From: DATCHW01 sp036508135
Lineage (GTDB): Bacteria; Bacteroidota; Ignavibacteria; Tepidaquicellales; Tepidaquicellaceae
DNA length: 64,000 nucleotides
Reading direction: 5' to 3'
Assembly (NCBI GenBank): GCA_036508135.1
Contig: DATCHW010000047.1
Span: forward strand, 1 to 64,000
Of the stretch, positions 37,501-44,547 are shown piece after piece. The position numbers were made by a program, and so were the translations under genes. The first letter of the stretch is position 1. Each line of letters opens with the position of its first letter. A model generated the notes under the pieces. That model was not told the DNA's origin and did no database searches. It saw only the letters and a program-made list of their open reading frames with translations.

Positions 37501-37603
37501 AAAAAAATCCTATTCCAAAAATTAATATTATCAAATAAATTACCGGTGTTTTAAACTTTAAAAAGAAAGATTCTCTCAGCTGGTCATTTTTCATCAGATT
37601 CAA
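34559..37603 (-). CDS. RND efflux pump inner-membrane subunit (AcrB family)
   Basis: The 1014-residue protein has the RND plan: N-terminal helix, two large periplasmic loops, twelve membrane segments, and the transmembrane motif G-L-I-I-D-D-A-I-V-V-L-E-Q with the paired aspartates of proton relay. It exports drugs, bile-like compounds or metals; no metal-binding methionine or CzcA-type signature is evident, so a multidrug HAE1-type pump is the better guess. Its start overlaps the adaptor gene by 20 bases, indicating coupled translation. Confidence 0.9.
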   Translation of the reverse strand: MNLMKNDQLRESFFLKFKTPVIYLIILIFGIGFFFYSKINISLFPEITFPKIKIIAENGEQPVDKMMVTVTKPLEEAIKQIPDLKTVKSITSRGSCEISAFLDWKADINISQQQLESRISQIRNELPSTTTITIEQMNPSVLPVMGFILESKNMDLIELKMLAKYTVKPFLEQIEGISKIQIQGGKEKEYWVELKPDNMLALRITPAVVRDAFAKTNFINSNGLITDYRRLYLSLTDAQVYDKSDIEKIVVQNDGKRAVTLKDIADISVNEKIEYVNINVDGHEGVLVNVIKQPNTNLILVSESIREKTKELEKLLPKGVSLKLYYDQADFVNESIRSVSDALWIGLLFALVVTFVFLRSFKASITVLFTIPATIGLTMILLYIFDYTFNLMTFGAIAASVGLIIDDAIVVLEQIHRIREEVPDEKPSVIVKKSIQYLLPAMIGSSMSTIVIFLPFSFMSGVAGAYFKVLAYTMIITLVSSFFITWVALPVIYLLFHNHRDSKTRAPHVVKDNKFLKYFLSNPVYSIIFVVALILLSLIIIPRLSSGFLPEMDEGTIVLDYSSPPGTSLDETNEILNKVDKIVASTPEVDHYSRRIGSQLGFFITEPNSGDYLIQLKKDRTKTTDEVIDEIRKNIEGVQLPLVVDFGQVINDMLGDLMSSVQPIEIKIFGDNTDLLKKYSEQVAEAIGNVEGTADVFNGITIAGPTIEYNPDQNMISRFNLNPEDIQFQLQNLIVGNVIGNILEKEQLTDIRLFSTKLKNKDMNEIANSYIYLPDGTTMQLRDLVKVNIKTGVAEIDRENLKTLAKVTGRLNKRDLGSVVTDIKNKINSKIFLPQGFAISYGGAYAEQQQSFKELLIILATAGLLVLSVLLILFRDLKGSIIILFISMLGLSGSFLALFITDIPLNVGSYTGVIMIVGIIAENATFTFHQFKMLLNTYSVNDAVLKAISIRLRPNLMTALGAIIALMPLALALGSGAQLHQPLAIAVTGGFIIGLPILVFVFPVLLKFSYRNLE

Positions 37604-38543
37604 CCGTAATGTTTACTAAAGCAGTGTCGGGTAATCCGTAATTTCCCGTTGTAATAATCCTATCTTCGAGGGAGAACTGCGGTTCTTTGATTTCTACAAT
37701 ATTCTGATTAGCTATTCCGATTTTAATAGGAACTTTTACAGCAGTAGAATCATTGATTAACTTCATTACCCAATATTCATTTAAGGTCTCATTTGATAAT
37801 ACGGCATTTTTTGGTAATACCTGAGAATCAAATCCCTTTTGTTTTACAATATAAGCTTTCACATTTACGCCTTCAGGGATTTTTATTCCTGCCGAAGGTC
37901 TTAAAAAATATACTTCCGTCTGACTGTTAAGTTCAGTTTTTGCCAGCATGTTTTTGATAAAACCATTTATAATTTCTCCATCAGGCATCATTAAAGTGCA
38001 TTTCATTCCGGAACTTATATCGGAATTATATTGAAGCGGGACGTATAATTTAAAAAGCAGACTCGACATATCTATTATTGTACAAAGCGCTGAACCTTCC
38101 TGAACATATTGCCCTTGAAGCGTGGTCAGGTCTGAAATCTGCCCAGAAGATGGTGCTGATATTTCTATCTTGCCGGTTCTTTTCCCGATATATAATGAGT
38201 CTAAAATATCTTTTGAAGATTTTAATGCATTATATTCTTTGGTCAAAACTTCGAAGGCTTTAAAGTTCTTGGAAACATTTAATCCGTTTGTAACATTGAC
38301 TTCAGATAAATATCCGGAAATAGGCGCTATAATAATAGTCTTATTATTATAAAATGAACTTGCTGTAAGAAAAATTGTATCATTCAGATTTTCTCTGTTT
38401 ATCGAAGTAACTACAACGTTTGCTTTGGGTGTATCCGCAGTAACCTCTGCATCTTTTTTATTTGCACATCCATTAATCAATAACAACAATAATAATATAT
38501 GTGAAAAAACAAATTTATATTTAATTAATATACCTGAGTCCAT
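37584..38543 (-). CDS. RND adaptor lipoprotein (HlyD family)
   Basis: The 319-residue protein has a lipoprotein signal with L-I-N-G-C at about residues 22-26, a short coiled-coil hairpin and barrel domains of membrane-fusion proteins (A-P-I-S-G-Y-L-S-E-V and S-A-P-S-S-G-Q-I-S-D-L half-motifs). The cysteine would be acylated to anchor the adaptor in the inner membrane. It lies one base from the TolC gene and overlaps the pump gene. Confidence 0.88.
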   Translation of the reverse strand: MDSGILIKYKFVFSHILLLLLLINGCANKKDAEVTADTPKANVVVTSINRENLNDTIFLTASSFYNNKTIIIAPISGYLSEVNVTNGLNVSKNFKAFEVLTKEYNALKSSKDILDSLYIGKRTGKIEISAPSSGQISDLTTLQGQYVQEGSALCTIIDMSSLLFKLYVPLQYNSDISSGMKCTLMMPDGEIINGFIKNMLAKTELNSQTEVYFLRPSAGIKIPEGVNVKAYIVKQKGFDSQVLPKNAVLSNETLNEYWVMKLINDSTAVKVPIKIGIANQNIVEIKEPQFSLEDRIITTGNYGLPDTALVNITVESDEK

Positions 38544-38544
38544 T

Positions 38545-39846
38545 TTACCAATTCCAATAGTTATATTCGTTAATAATAATGAGTTGTTGATTTTTATTGA
38601 TAATAATTTCGTTTTTAAAACTAATATAATTTTTTAATATATTAATATATTCCAGCAAAGAAACCTCTCCAGATACAAACAGGTTTCGGTATAATTCGAG
38701 TAAAGACTGATAATTCTCAAGTTGTTTTTCCTGCTGGCTTAGAAGCTTTTCCTGACCGCTCAATTCTTTTAGGATATTCTTTTTCCTTATTTCATTTTGA
38801 TAAACAAAGTAGTTTTTTTGATAAGAGATGTTTTGTCCTCTGATATCTATTAAATAATTGTTCAATTCTTTTTGATTACCGTCATATATACTAAAAGTCA
38901 TATTTATTCCGGTACTCATTCCTACCTTTTTCCATATTTCCGTATAGTTTACGGCATTCAGTCCTCCGTTAATAAAAAAACTTAATTGCGGTTTGTAATT
39001 GGATTCATTTATATCTTTTTCCGTAATTAGTTTTAAGCTATCCAGCAAAAACGATTCCAGAAAATACGATTTTAAACTTTTATCGGCAGCCAGTTTTATA
39101 TCCGGTTTATCCAGTTCGACGGTAGAGGTGTCACGTATTCCTGCGATAAGATTCAAATCCATTAAATCTTTTTCAAATACCATCTCTAACTGATTCTTGT
39201 TTATAACCTGGGTTTGATATTCAACATCTAACAATTTTAAATCCGAGAATTTTCCGATTCCACGTTCAATCATTGCATTTATTATTTCCCGCTGTAAATC
39301 CAGTATTCTTAATGTTTCATCCGCAGTAGATATTTGTTCATAATCCTGATATGCTTTTATATACAGGTCGGTAACATTCTTGAAAATTTCGTGTTCTGTC
39401 GTAATAATATTGTTTTTATAAGTGTTTTGTTCATTCAGAGCTTCTTGAAGTTTAGTTCTGGAAGTAAAGCCATTAAGCAAAGGCAGTTCCAGGTTCACAA
39501 GTGCTGAATATAAACCTCCATTCGTGACGGCACTGTCGTATCCGAATTCACCGAAACTCGGAGCAAATAAATAATTCACAGTACTGTAAATTTTAGGTTT
39601 ATTCAAACTTGAGTTTATAAGTTCTTTTCGAATATCAAATGTCGTAATCAATTTTCTATTCTCATTAATGACCTGGTTTGTTATTATCGCATTATCAATA
39701 TAATAATTTAAATTTTTTGGTTGAGAATATATATCAATCTTTGAAAGCAATATTAAAAATAAAACAAAGTAAATTATCCGGATAAATCGGAAATGAAAAA
39801 AACAAATTATTATCTTTAGGAAAAGAATGTTTATAAACGAAATCAT
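38545..39846 (-). CDS. TolC-family outer-membrane protein of RND pump
   Basis: The 433-residue protein has an N-terminal hydrophobic export region and coiled-coil repeats of the outer-membrane efflux family (for example E-R-G-I-G-K-F-S-D-L-K-L-L-D-V-E near 200). It is the channel partner of the adaptor and RND pump genes that follow in the same operon. Confidence 0.85.
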   Translation of the reverse strand: MISFINILFLKIIICFFHFRFIRIIYFVLFLILLSKIDIYSQPKNLNYYIDNAIITNQVINENRKLITTFDIRKELINSSLNKPKIYSTVNYLFAPSFGEFGYDSAVTNGGLYSALVNLELPLLNGFTSRTKLQEALNEQNTYKNNIITTEHEIFKNVTDLYIKAYQDYEQISTADETLRILDLQREIINAMIERGIGKFSDLKLLDVEYQTQVINKNQLEMVFEKDLMDLNLIAGIRDTSTVELDKPDIKLAADKSLKSYFLESFLLDSLKLITEKDINESNYKPQLSFFINGGLNAVNYTEIWKKVGMSTGINMTFSIYDGNQKELNNYLIDIRGQNISYQKNYFVYQNEIRKKNILKELSGQEKLLSQQEKQLENYQSLLELYRNLFVSGEVSLLEYINILKNYISFKNEIIINKNQQLIIINEYNYWNW

Positions 39847-39876
39847 AAATTAATGATTTATATTGTATTATCAATA

Positions 39877-39900
39877 AAGGGGCTTATAAAAAAGCCCCTT
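39877..39900 (-). other. Hairpin inside RND operon
   Basis: AAGGGGCTT pairs with AAGCCCCTT around ATAAAA. It lies between the PepSY-like gene and the TolC gene. The T-run on either strand is poor, so it may lower transcription or stabilise the upstream message rather than terminate fully. Confidence 0.5.
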
Positions 39901-39920
39901 AAATATTCGAAATATTTTTA

Positions 39921-40346
39921 TTATTTCTTGATTTCAGTTCCGTCGTCTTTAAACATAACCTCTTTTGACTTCCCATTCTTTATATATTCAATCTCGTATT
40001 TGATTTCACTTTGTGAATCTTCAATCTTCGCGGCGCCGGTAGCTTCATAATTACTATAATTTGTTCTAAACGCTTGCTGAATTATTTCCGGTAATTGAGA
40101 GAAGGTCATTGATGTTTCTGTTTCTAACCATACACCCTTTTTATTAAAGCTGGCAGTATATTTTAATCCATTCATTTCAAATGATGCCTCATATTCATTT
40201 TTACCTTCTTTATCCCATACAACACTTGTGGCGGTAGGAAATTTTTCTTCAAATGCAGCTTTAACTTTTGCAGGAATTTTTGTCTGTGAGTATGCCATCG
40301 ATGAAGCAAAAAATATAACTATTATCGCTAAAATTATTTTTCTCAT
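39921..40346 (-). CDS. PepSY-like periplasmic protein
   Basis: The 141-residue protein has a signal peptide (I-I-V-I-F-F-A-S-S-M-A-Y-S-Q) and two PepSY-like units of the small secreted type (V-K-A-A-F-E-E-K-F-P-T-A-T-S-V-V-W; I-I-Q-Q-A-F-R-T-N-Y). Such proteins bind small ligands or metals in the periplasm in other bacteria; here the context is an RND pump operon. Exact role unknown. Confidence 0.8.
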   Translation of the reverse strand: MRKIILAIIVIFFASSMAYSQTKIPAKVKAAFEEKFPTATSVVWDKEGKNEYEASFEMNGLKYTASFNKKGVWLETETSMTFSQLPEIIQQAFRTNYSNYEATGAAKIEDSQSEIKYEIEYIKNGKSKEVMFKDDGTEIKK

Positions 40347-40392
40347 TGCGATTTTATTTAAATTAATTAAAAATTTATTTAATGGTATTATT

Positions 40393-40800
40393 CTAAATTA
40401 TAGTATCATAAACTCTCGGAGGATGGAATATTTTATTTTTATAATTATTCTTATAATTATTACCAAAGGAATAATTATAAGAAATTTCTTTCGGAGGGAA
40501 ATATCCTGTTAAATTTCCACTTTCAATATTATTTAATACAACTTGAATTATGTTATGATGGTAAACAAAAGGTTTATGAGGTCTTTGTTTATCTCCCGGA
40601 GGATGTTCATCAAATAAACAATCAAAATTCAAAAGATGGTCAGTAATGAAATCTATTGGTGTCATATCCTCCTGTTCTGTTTCTTTGCAGTTCTTATACA
40701 TCGCCGGAATATCGAGTAATGTTGTAAAATCTCCGAGTGGAAGTATCATAGTCCCGCCTGTAAAATATGCAAATACCAGTATTGTAATTATTTTTCTCAA
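40393..40800 (-). CDS. Small conserved protein at head of RND operon
   Basis: The 135-residue protein has a hydrophobic N-terminus (I-I-T-I-L-V-F-A-Y-F-T-G-G-T) followed by D-F-T-T-L-L-D-I-P-A-M-Y-K-N-C, D-M-T-P-I-D-F-I-T-D-H-L and a histidine-rich stretch (D-K-Q-R-P-H-K-P-F-V-Y-H-H). I recall similar short proteins beside efflux genes in Bacteroidota but cannot name a function. The D/H-rich motifs suggest metal contact. It is the first gene of the operon by position. Confidence 0.65.
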   Translation of the reverse strand: MRKIITILVFAYFTGGTMILPLGDFTTLLDIPAMYKNCKETEQEDMTPIDFITDHLLNFDCLFDEHPPGDKQRPHKPFVYHHNIIQVVLNNIESGNLTGYFPPKEISYNYSFGNNYKNNYKNKIFHPPRVYDTII

Positions 40801-40928
40801 CTAATTAAGTAATCCAATTGATCATTATTAAATTAACTTATAAAAATTAAAATAAACATTCAAAATATTGCATGTTTGAAAATTTTTAAAAATTATTAAG
40901 TCATCGATATTTTTGGGAATACTTTACT

Positions 40929-41092
40929 TTTGATGTGCAAGGGCGCGAAGTAGAAACACTTATTAACGAAAAACAATCCCAAGATGTTTACAAAACAAAT
41001 TCAACGCTTCGATATATCCGGGCGGTGTTTATTTCTATAGGTTGACTTCGAATGGATTCAGCGAGACGAAGCGTATGGTTTTGTGGAAGTAA
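40929..41092 (+). pseudogene. Relic of a T9SS gene tail with frameshift
   Basis: The relic reads F-D-V-Q-G-R-E-V-E-T-L-I-N-E-K-Q in one frame, and after a shift near 40999 F-N-A-S-I-Y-P-G-G-V-Y-F-Y-R-L and E-T-K-R-M-V-L-W-K-stop. This is the last third of a type A sorting domain similar to that of the gene ending at 32943. The rest of the gene is gone. The tail is joined to junction repeat 6 exactly as at 32943, so the tail and repeat were copied together. Confidence 0.75.
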
Positions 41093-41247
41093 GTTTTGTG
41101 AAAATATCCCGCGAACTCTGGAAACCCCTTTGGGAGCTCAACTATAAAGCCCTGTAATTTATATAAGTTACAGGGCTTTTTTGTTTTTATTATTTTTCCA
41201 GTTAGCAATTTCATTAACACGTTTTTCAAAAAATGAGGTAAAAGTCC
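41093..41247 (+). repeat. tRNA-Glu-derived junction repeat 6
   Basis: It is a near-copy of repeat 5: GAAAATATCCCGCGAACTCT, decayed tRNA end TTTGGGAGCTCA, terminator AGCCCTGTAA/TTACAGGGCT with Ts (41148-41183), and arm motif GTTAGCA (41201) with ATTAACACG. It is the last junction of the island. Confidence 0.8.
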
Positions 41248-41373
41248 TTGTGGTGTCAGGTCTCGGATACACTGTGATGTCAGGTCTCGGATACACCGTG
41301 AAGTGATCTCCGTCCTGACACGTGTCGGGAGGAAACTTTCCGATAAGCCGGAATCTTCGACCCGACACCACAA
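41248..41373. repeat. Inverted-repeat element, copy 2
   Basis: TTGTGGTGTCAGGTC (41248-41262) and GACCCGACACCACAA (41359-41373) are inverted repeats matching at 14 of 15 positions. Inside, a 27-bp segment starting GATGTCAGGTCTCGGATACA is duplicated, and a GTGTCGGGAGGAAACTTTCC hairpin is shared with copy 1 at 33100. No coding frame is inside. The element is probably non-autonomous. Confidence 0.65.
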
Positions 41374-41422
41374 TTAAAATTTTTTGAATGTGATATATTA
41401 ATTTGCAGTAATAATTTTTTCA

Positions 41423-43975
41423 TTAATTAAAAATTTCCACTTGAGCGTCATCTCGCATTTTAGATTTCATTGTAATTCGAAGTGGCTTCGTATCAATTAT
41501 TTTATCAATATCTAAATTTTTCTTAAGTTCATTATAGGTTTCCCTAAAAGTTTCAAAATAAATAATATTCCAACTATCATTAATAAATCGTTCCGAAAAC
41601 AATGGCGATTTAAACTTATCTTTGAATTGGTCTTTTCTATCATAAGGCATAAGCATATATTTTTTAACCTTTGCATCAATATTAGAACCCCTCTGTAATG
41701 CCATTGTCATCGATGTAGAAGATTCCACTTCAAAAGCTTTTATAATTTTGTCATCCTTTATCCATAAAAGATCAATTCGTTCAACGGTGTCAGGGTTTTG
41801 TATGTTTTTTATCTTTCTGATGTTTTTGTAAGTTAAATATTGATTTAATTTTCCTTCTTTATTAATTAAATTCGTATTTAAATTATGAGTTTGCTCTATT
41901 TTACCAACCCAGATTTTATACTTAAGTGAATTACCTATTTCAGAAAGTAAGGCAATCATTGTTGTATGTTCTTTTTCAATTTCGTTTTGTGTTAAGCCTT
42001 TTTTGATTTGCCAAAATCCTTTTGTCATCGGTTCTGCAAAAATTTTCAAAGCTTTTAGAATGCTCATACTATCGGTTGTATGCGAATTTGGAAATTCTAT
42101 GCTAACAGCATTCCATATATCAGTAAATGTAGCTTTTACTAATTCCTGAAGTTTTCTTAATACTGTTTGCTCTACTCTTTCAGATAGGGGTATTGTGTCC
42201 AGTCTATTAACAATATTTGTATCTTTCAGCCACCATTCGGAACCAATTGCTCCTCCTCTTTTAGATTCTACTAATTTAAACTCATCGTCAAGATGATTTT
42301 GTAAAACTGTTTTAACATCTAAACCCGTATGCAATTCCGAAAAATACCCACGTTTGGCGAGTTCAGGATCAACTGCATTTATAATTATAGTATATGGAGT
42401 TGGCTCATTTCTCTCAGCAATGACTTTGATCGCTGTTTCTACAACAATATTCTCAAATCTTTTTTCGTCAATCTGTTCGGGCTTTGAAACTTTTGTTCCT
42501 GATTTTGATTTATGAAATCTTAAATAAAAATCACCTTGAGCAGAACCGAACGGTTGTAATAATGATTTAGCAGAAGGTCTTGCAAGTTCCTGATGATGAA
42601 TTTTCTGAAACTCAAAACCTGCAAATACACCCGCATAAATTGTAGCATTACGTATTTTAAAAGTAGGATTGTGAAATGTTACGGTTAAATAACATTCCGG
42701 TTTCAGGATATCATACATATCTTTAAAACTTCTCGAAAGAAGCGAATGATAAATATTAAAATCTTTTCCTTGCCTTTCGTTCCTTATAACTTCGTCAAGT
42801 GCAACTTTATCAAGAAACCCTTTGTCTTTTTTTAACCATGTTATCCAAAGATATGCAAGTTCACTATATTGAATGGAGGCATCATAAGGAGGGTCAGTGA
42901 AAATATAATCAACAATACCTTCGTCACCATAATTCTTTTTCATTTGATTCATTAAATCGAAACAAGAACCATTATAGATAAATACATCTGCTTTTTTTTC
43001 GATTACATCACTTATTGAATTTGCGAATTTAATATTTTTATAATATTTATTTGATTCTTCTTTTGCTTTTAACAATCCTTGATGACCTTTAATTGAACTT
43101 TCAAATTTATTCCAAACATTTTGCTCCATAAATGGACCGGAAGCAAACCAATAACTATGTTGTGTCCATGCAGAACTAAATGGTGTAAAATGTCCTCCTT
43201 CCGAAATTGGATTCATTACACTACATAAATGAACAATAGAAGTAAACCCAATTTTCAAAAAATCTCTAATATCTTTATTTGTTTCTTCCTCAATCGCTTC
43301 CATCAACCATGCTAATGCCTGAAGATTTCTTTTTGTGAAAAGTTCATCAATAGATTCGAATTTTTCTTTTTTCATGAATGGATTTCCATTTGTGTGATAA
43401 AGTTTGTTTTTCGGATACCATTCTTTAATTTTTTTGTTATCAATATCGTTTATTAATTCTTTGTCTCGTTTATTCGGAGGTGTATTTTTTTCTCTTCTAT
43501 CTCCGCATTGTGGACATTTAGGATACCTAATATCAATACATTCCCTTTTAATTGGTGTATCAAGATTTTCCCTTTCTTGGTTCCAGATTGAACAAGTAAA
43601 AGGAAATTCACATCCACAATTTCTACATTTAGTTAAATATAAAGATTCAATTTTTCTTCTGACTTTTTTCTCTACAACTTCAAATGCTTTTTGTAAATTT
43701 ATTAGTGAAACATTTTTAATTGTTAATCTGATAATTTCAGTAGAGATAGGAAGTAAGTCGCAAGTAATAACTCTTCTGCCGGATTTTAAAGCTTCAAGAG
43801 CTGTAACACCGCTACCTGCAAATGGGTCAAACACTAAACCTCCTTCAGGTGAATATGTTTTTATGAATTCAGCGACAACATTCCATGTTTTCCTTGACCA
43901 ATATTTATGCCAATTATACATTGGAGTATGTGCATCAGGTGGAATTTGTCTTTCAAGGTGATTAATAATATTCAT
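41423..43975 (-). CDS. DNA adenine methylase with Zn-ribbon and nuclease-like tail
   Basis: The 850-residue protein opens with a methyltransferase core: cofactor motif F-D-P-F-A-G-S-G-V-T-A (49-59), a zinc ribbon (C-R-N-C-G-C near 117-122 with C-P-Q-C near 154-157) and catalytic T-D-P-P-Y-D (360-365). This is the arrangement of Zn-ribbon adenine-specific methylases (COG1743 type). A winged-helix-like part near 595-660 and a C-terminal segment with D735 (I-D-L-L-W) and E749/E751 (A-F-E-V-E-S-S-T-S) recall a PD-(D/E)XK nuclease. A self-contained restriction-modification enzyme is an inference. It is divergent from a truncated type ISP gene. Confidence 0.8.
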   Translation of the reverse strand: MNIINHLERQIPPDAHTPMYNWHKYWSRKTWNVVAEFIKTYSPEGGLVFDPFAGSGVTALEALKSGRRVITCDLLPISTEIIRLTIKNVSLINLQKAFEVVEKKVRRKIESLYLTKCRNCGCEFPFTCSIWNQERENLDTPIKRECIDIRYPKCPQCGDRREKNTPPNKRDKELINDIDNKKIKEWYPKNKLYHTNGNPFMKKEKFESIDELFTKRNLQALAWLMEAIEEETNKDIRDFLKIGFTSIVHLCSVMNPISEGGHFTPFSSAWTQHSYWFASGPFMEQNVWNKFESSIKGHQGLLKAKEESNKYYKNIKFANSISDVIEKKADVFIYNGSCFDLMNQMKKNYGDEGIVDYIFTDPPYDASIQYSELAYLWITWLKKDKGFLDKVALDEVIRNERQGKDFNIYHSLLSRSFKDMYDILKPECYLTVTFHNPTFKIRNATIYAGVFAGFEFQKIHHQELARPSAKSLLQPFGSAQGDFYLRFHKSKSGTKVSKPEQIDEKRFENIVVETAIKVIAERNEPTPYTIIINAVDPELAKRGYFSELHTGLDVKTVLQNHLDDEFKLVESKRGGAIGSEWWLKDTNIVNRLDTIPLSERVEQTVLRKLQELVKATFTDIWNAVSIEFPNSHTTDSMSILKALKIFAEPMTKGFWQIKKGLTQNEIEKEHTTMIALLSEIGNSLKYKIWVGKIEQTHNLNTNLINKEGKLNQYLTYKNIRKIKNIQNPDTVERIDLLWIKDDKIIKAFEVESSTSMTMALQRGSNIDAKVKKYMLMPYDRKDQFKDKFKSPLFSERFINDSWNIIYFETFRETYNELKKNLDIDKIIDTKPLRITMKSKMRDDAQVEIFN

Positions 43976-44040
43976 CAGAAAATTGAATTTAATATTTTAT
44001 TTTATAAAAATTAATTTGATTTACTTTAATTTACAATGAA

Positions 44041-44430
44041 GTTAAATTTGGGAAATTTATAAAGCAGAATATAAATACTTTTAAAAAACTTGTATCATTA
44101 GGAAATGAATTACGTTCACTCCATTTATTTGAATCTCCAAAAGTAAATAAGTTTATAACCTCATATCCAATTGAAGGTTCGGATGAAGTTGAAAAAATAG
44201 TCTATTTAAAGGGAAAAGTTTATATTAACAAGGAGCAATATTTTGGTGACGTTCCGGAAACAGCATGGAATTTCTACATAGGAGGATATCAGCCTGCTCA
44301 AAAATGGCTAAAAGGCAGAAAAGGTCGCACACTCACAAACGAAGACATCGAACATTACCAAAAAATCATCGTCGCCCTAACAGAAACCGACAGGATAATG
44401 AAAGAAATTGATAAAATTGAAGTCGAATAG
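44041..44430 (+). pseudogene. Type ISP restriction-modification gene, 3' remnant
   Basis: About 130 codons ending at TAG (44428-44430) read N-T-F-K-K-L-V-S-L-G-N-E-L-R-S-L-H-L, A-W-N-F-Y-I-G-G-Y-Q-P-A-Q-K-W-L, and R-T-L-T-N-E-D-I-E-H-Y-Q-K-I-I-V-A-L, followed by R-I-M-K-E-I-D. This matches the C-terminal specificity end of single-chain type ISP restriction-modification enzymes, which are normally well over 1000 residues. No ATG start fits. The catalytic domains have been lost, apparently where the methylase gene was inserted. Confidence 0.75.
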
Positions 44431-44547
44431 ATTTTTAAAAACCGGTTTTCTAAACACACAATTATTTTATTGTAATAACATTTGATTGAATGCATTTTTT
44501 CTGTATATTTTTTAATTATTATTTAACAACAAAACGTAACCATTGGG

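Noticed and set aside
41035..41373. 112-codon minus-strand frame
   Set aside because: It spans the inverted-repeat element, a tRNA-like relic and the antisense of a sorting-domain relic, so it is not a gene.
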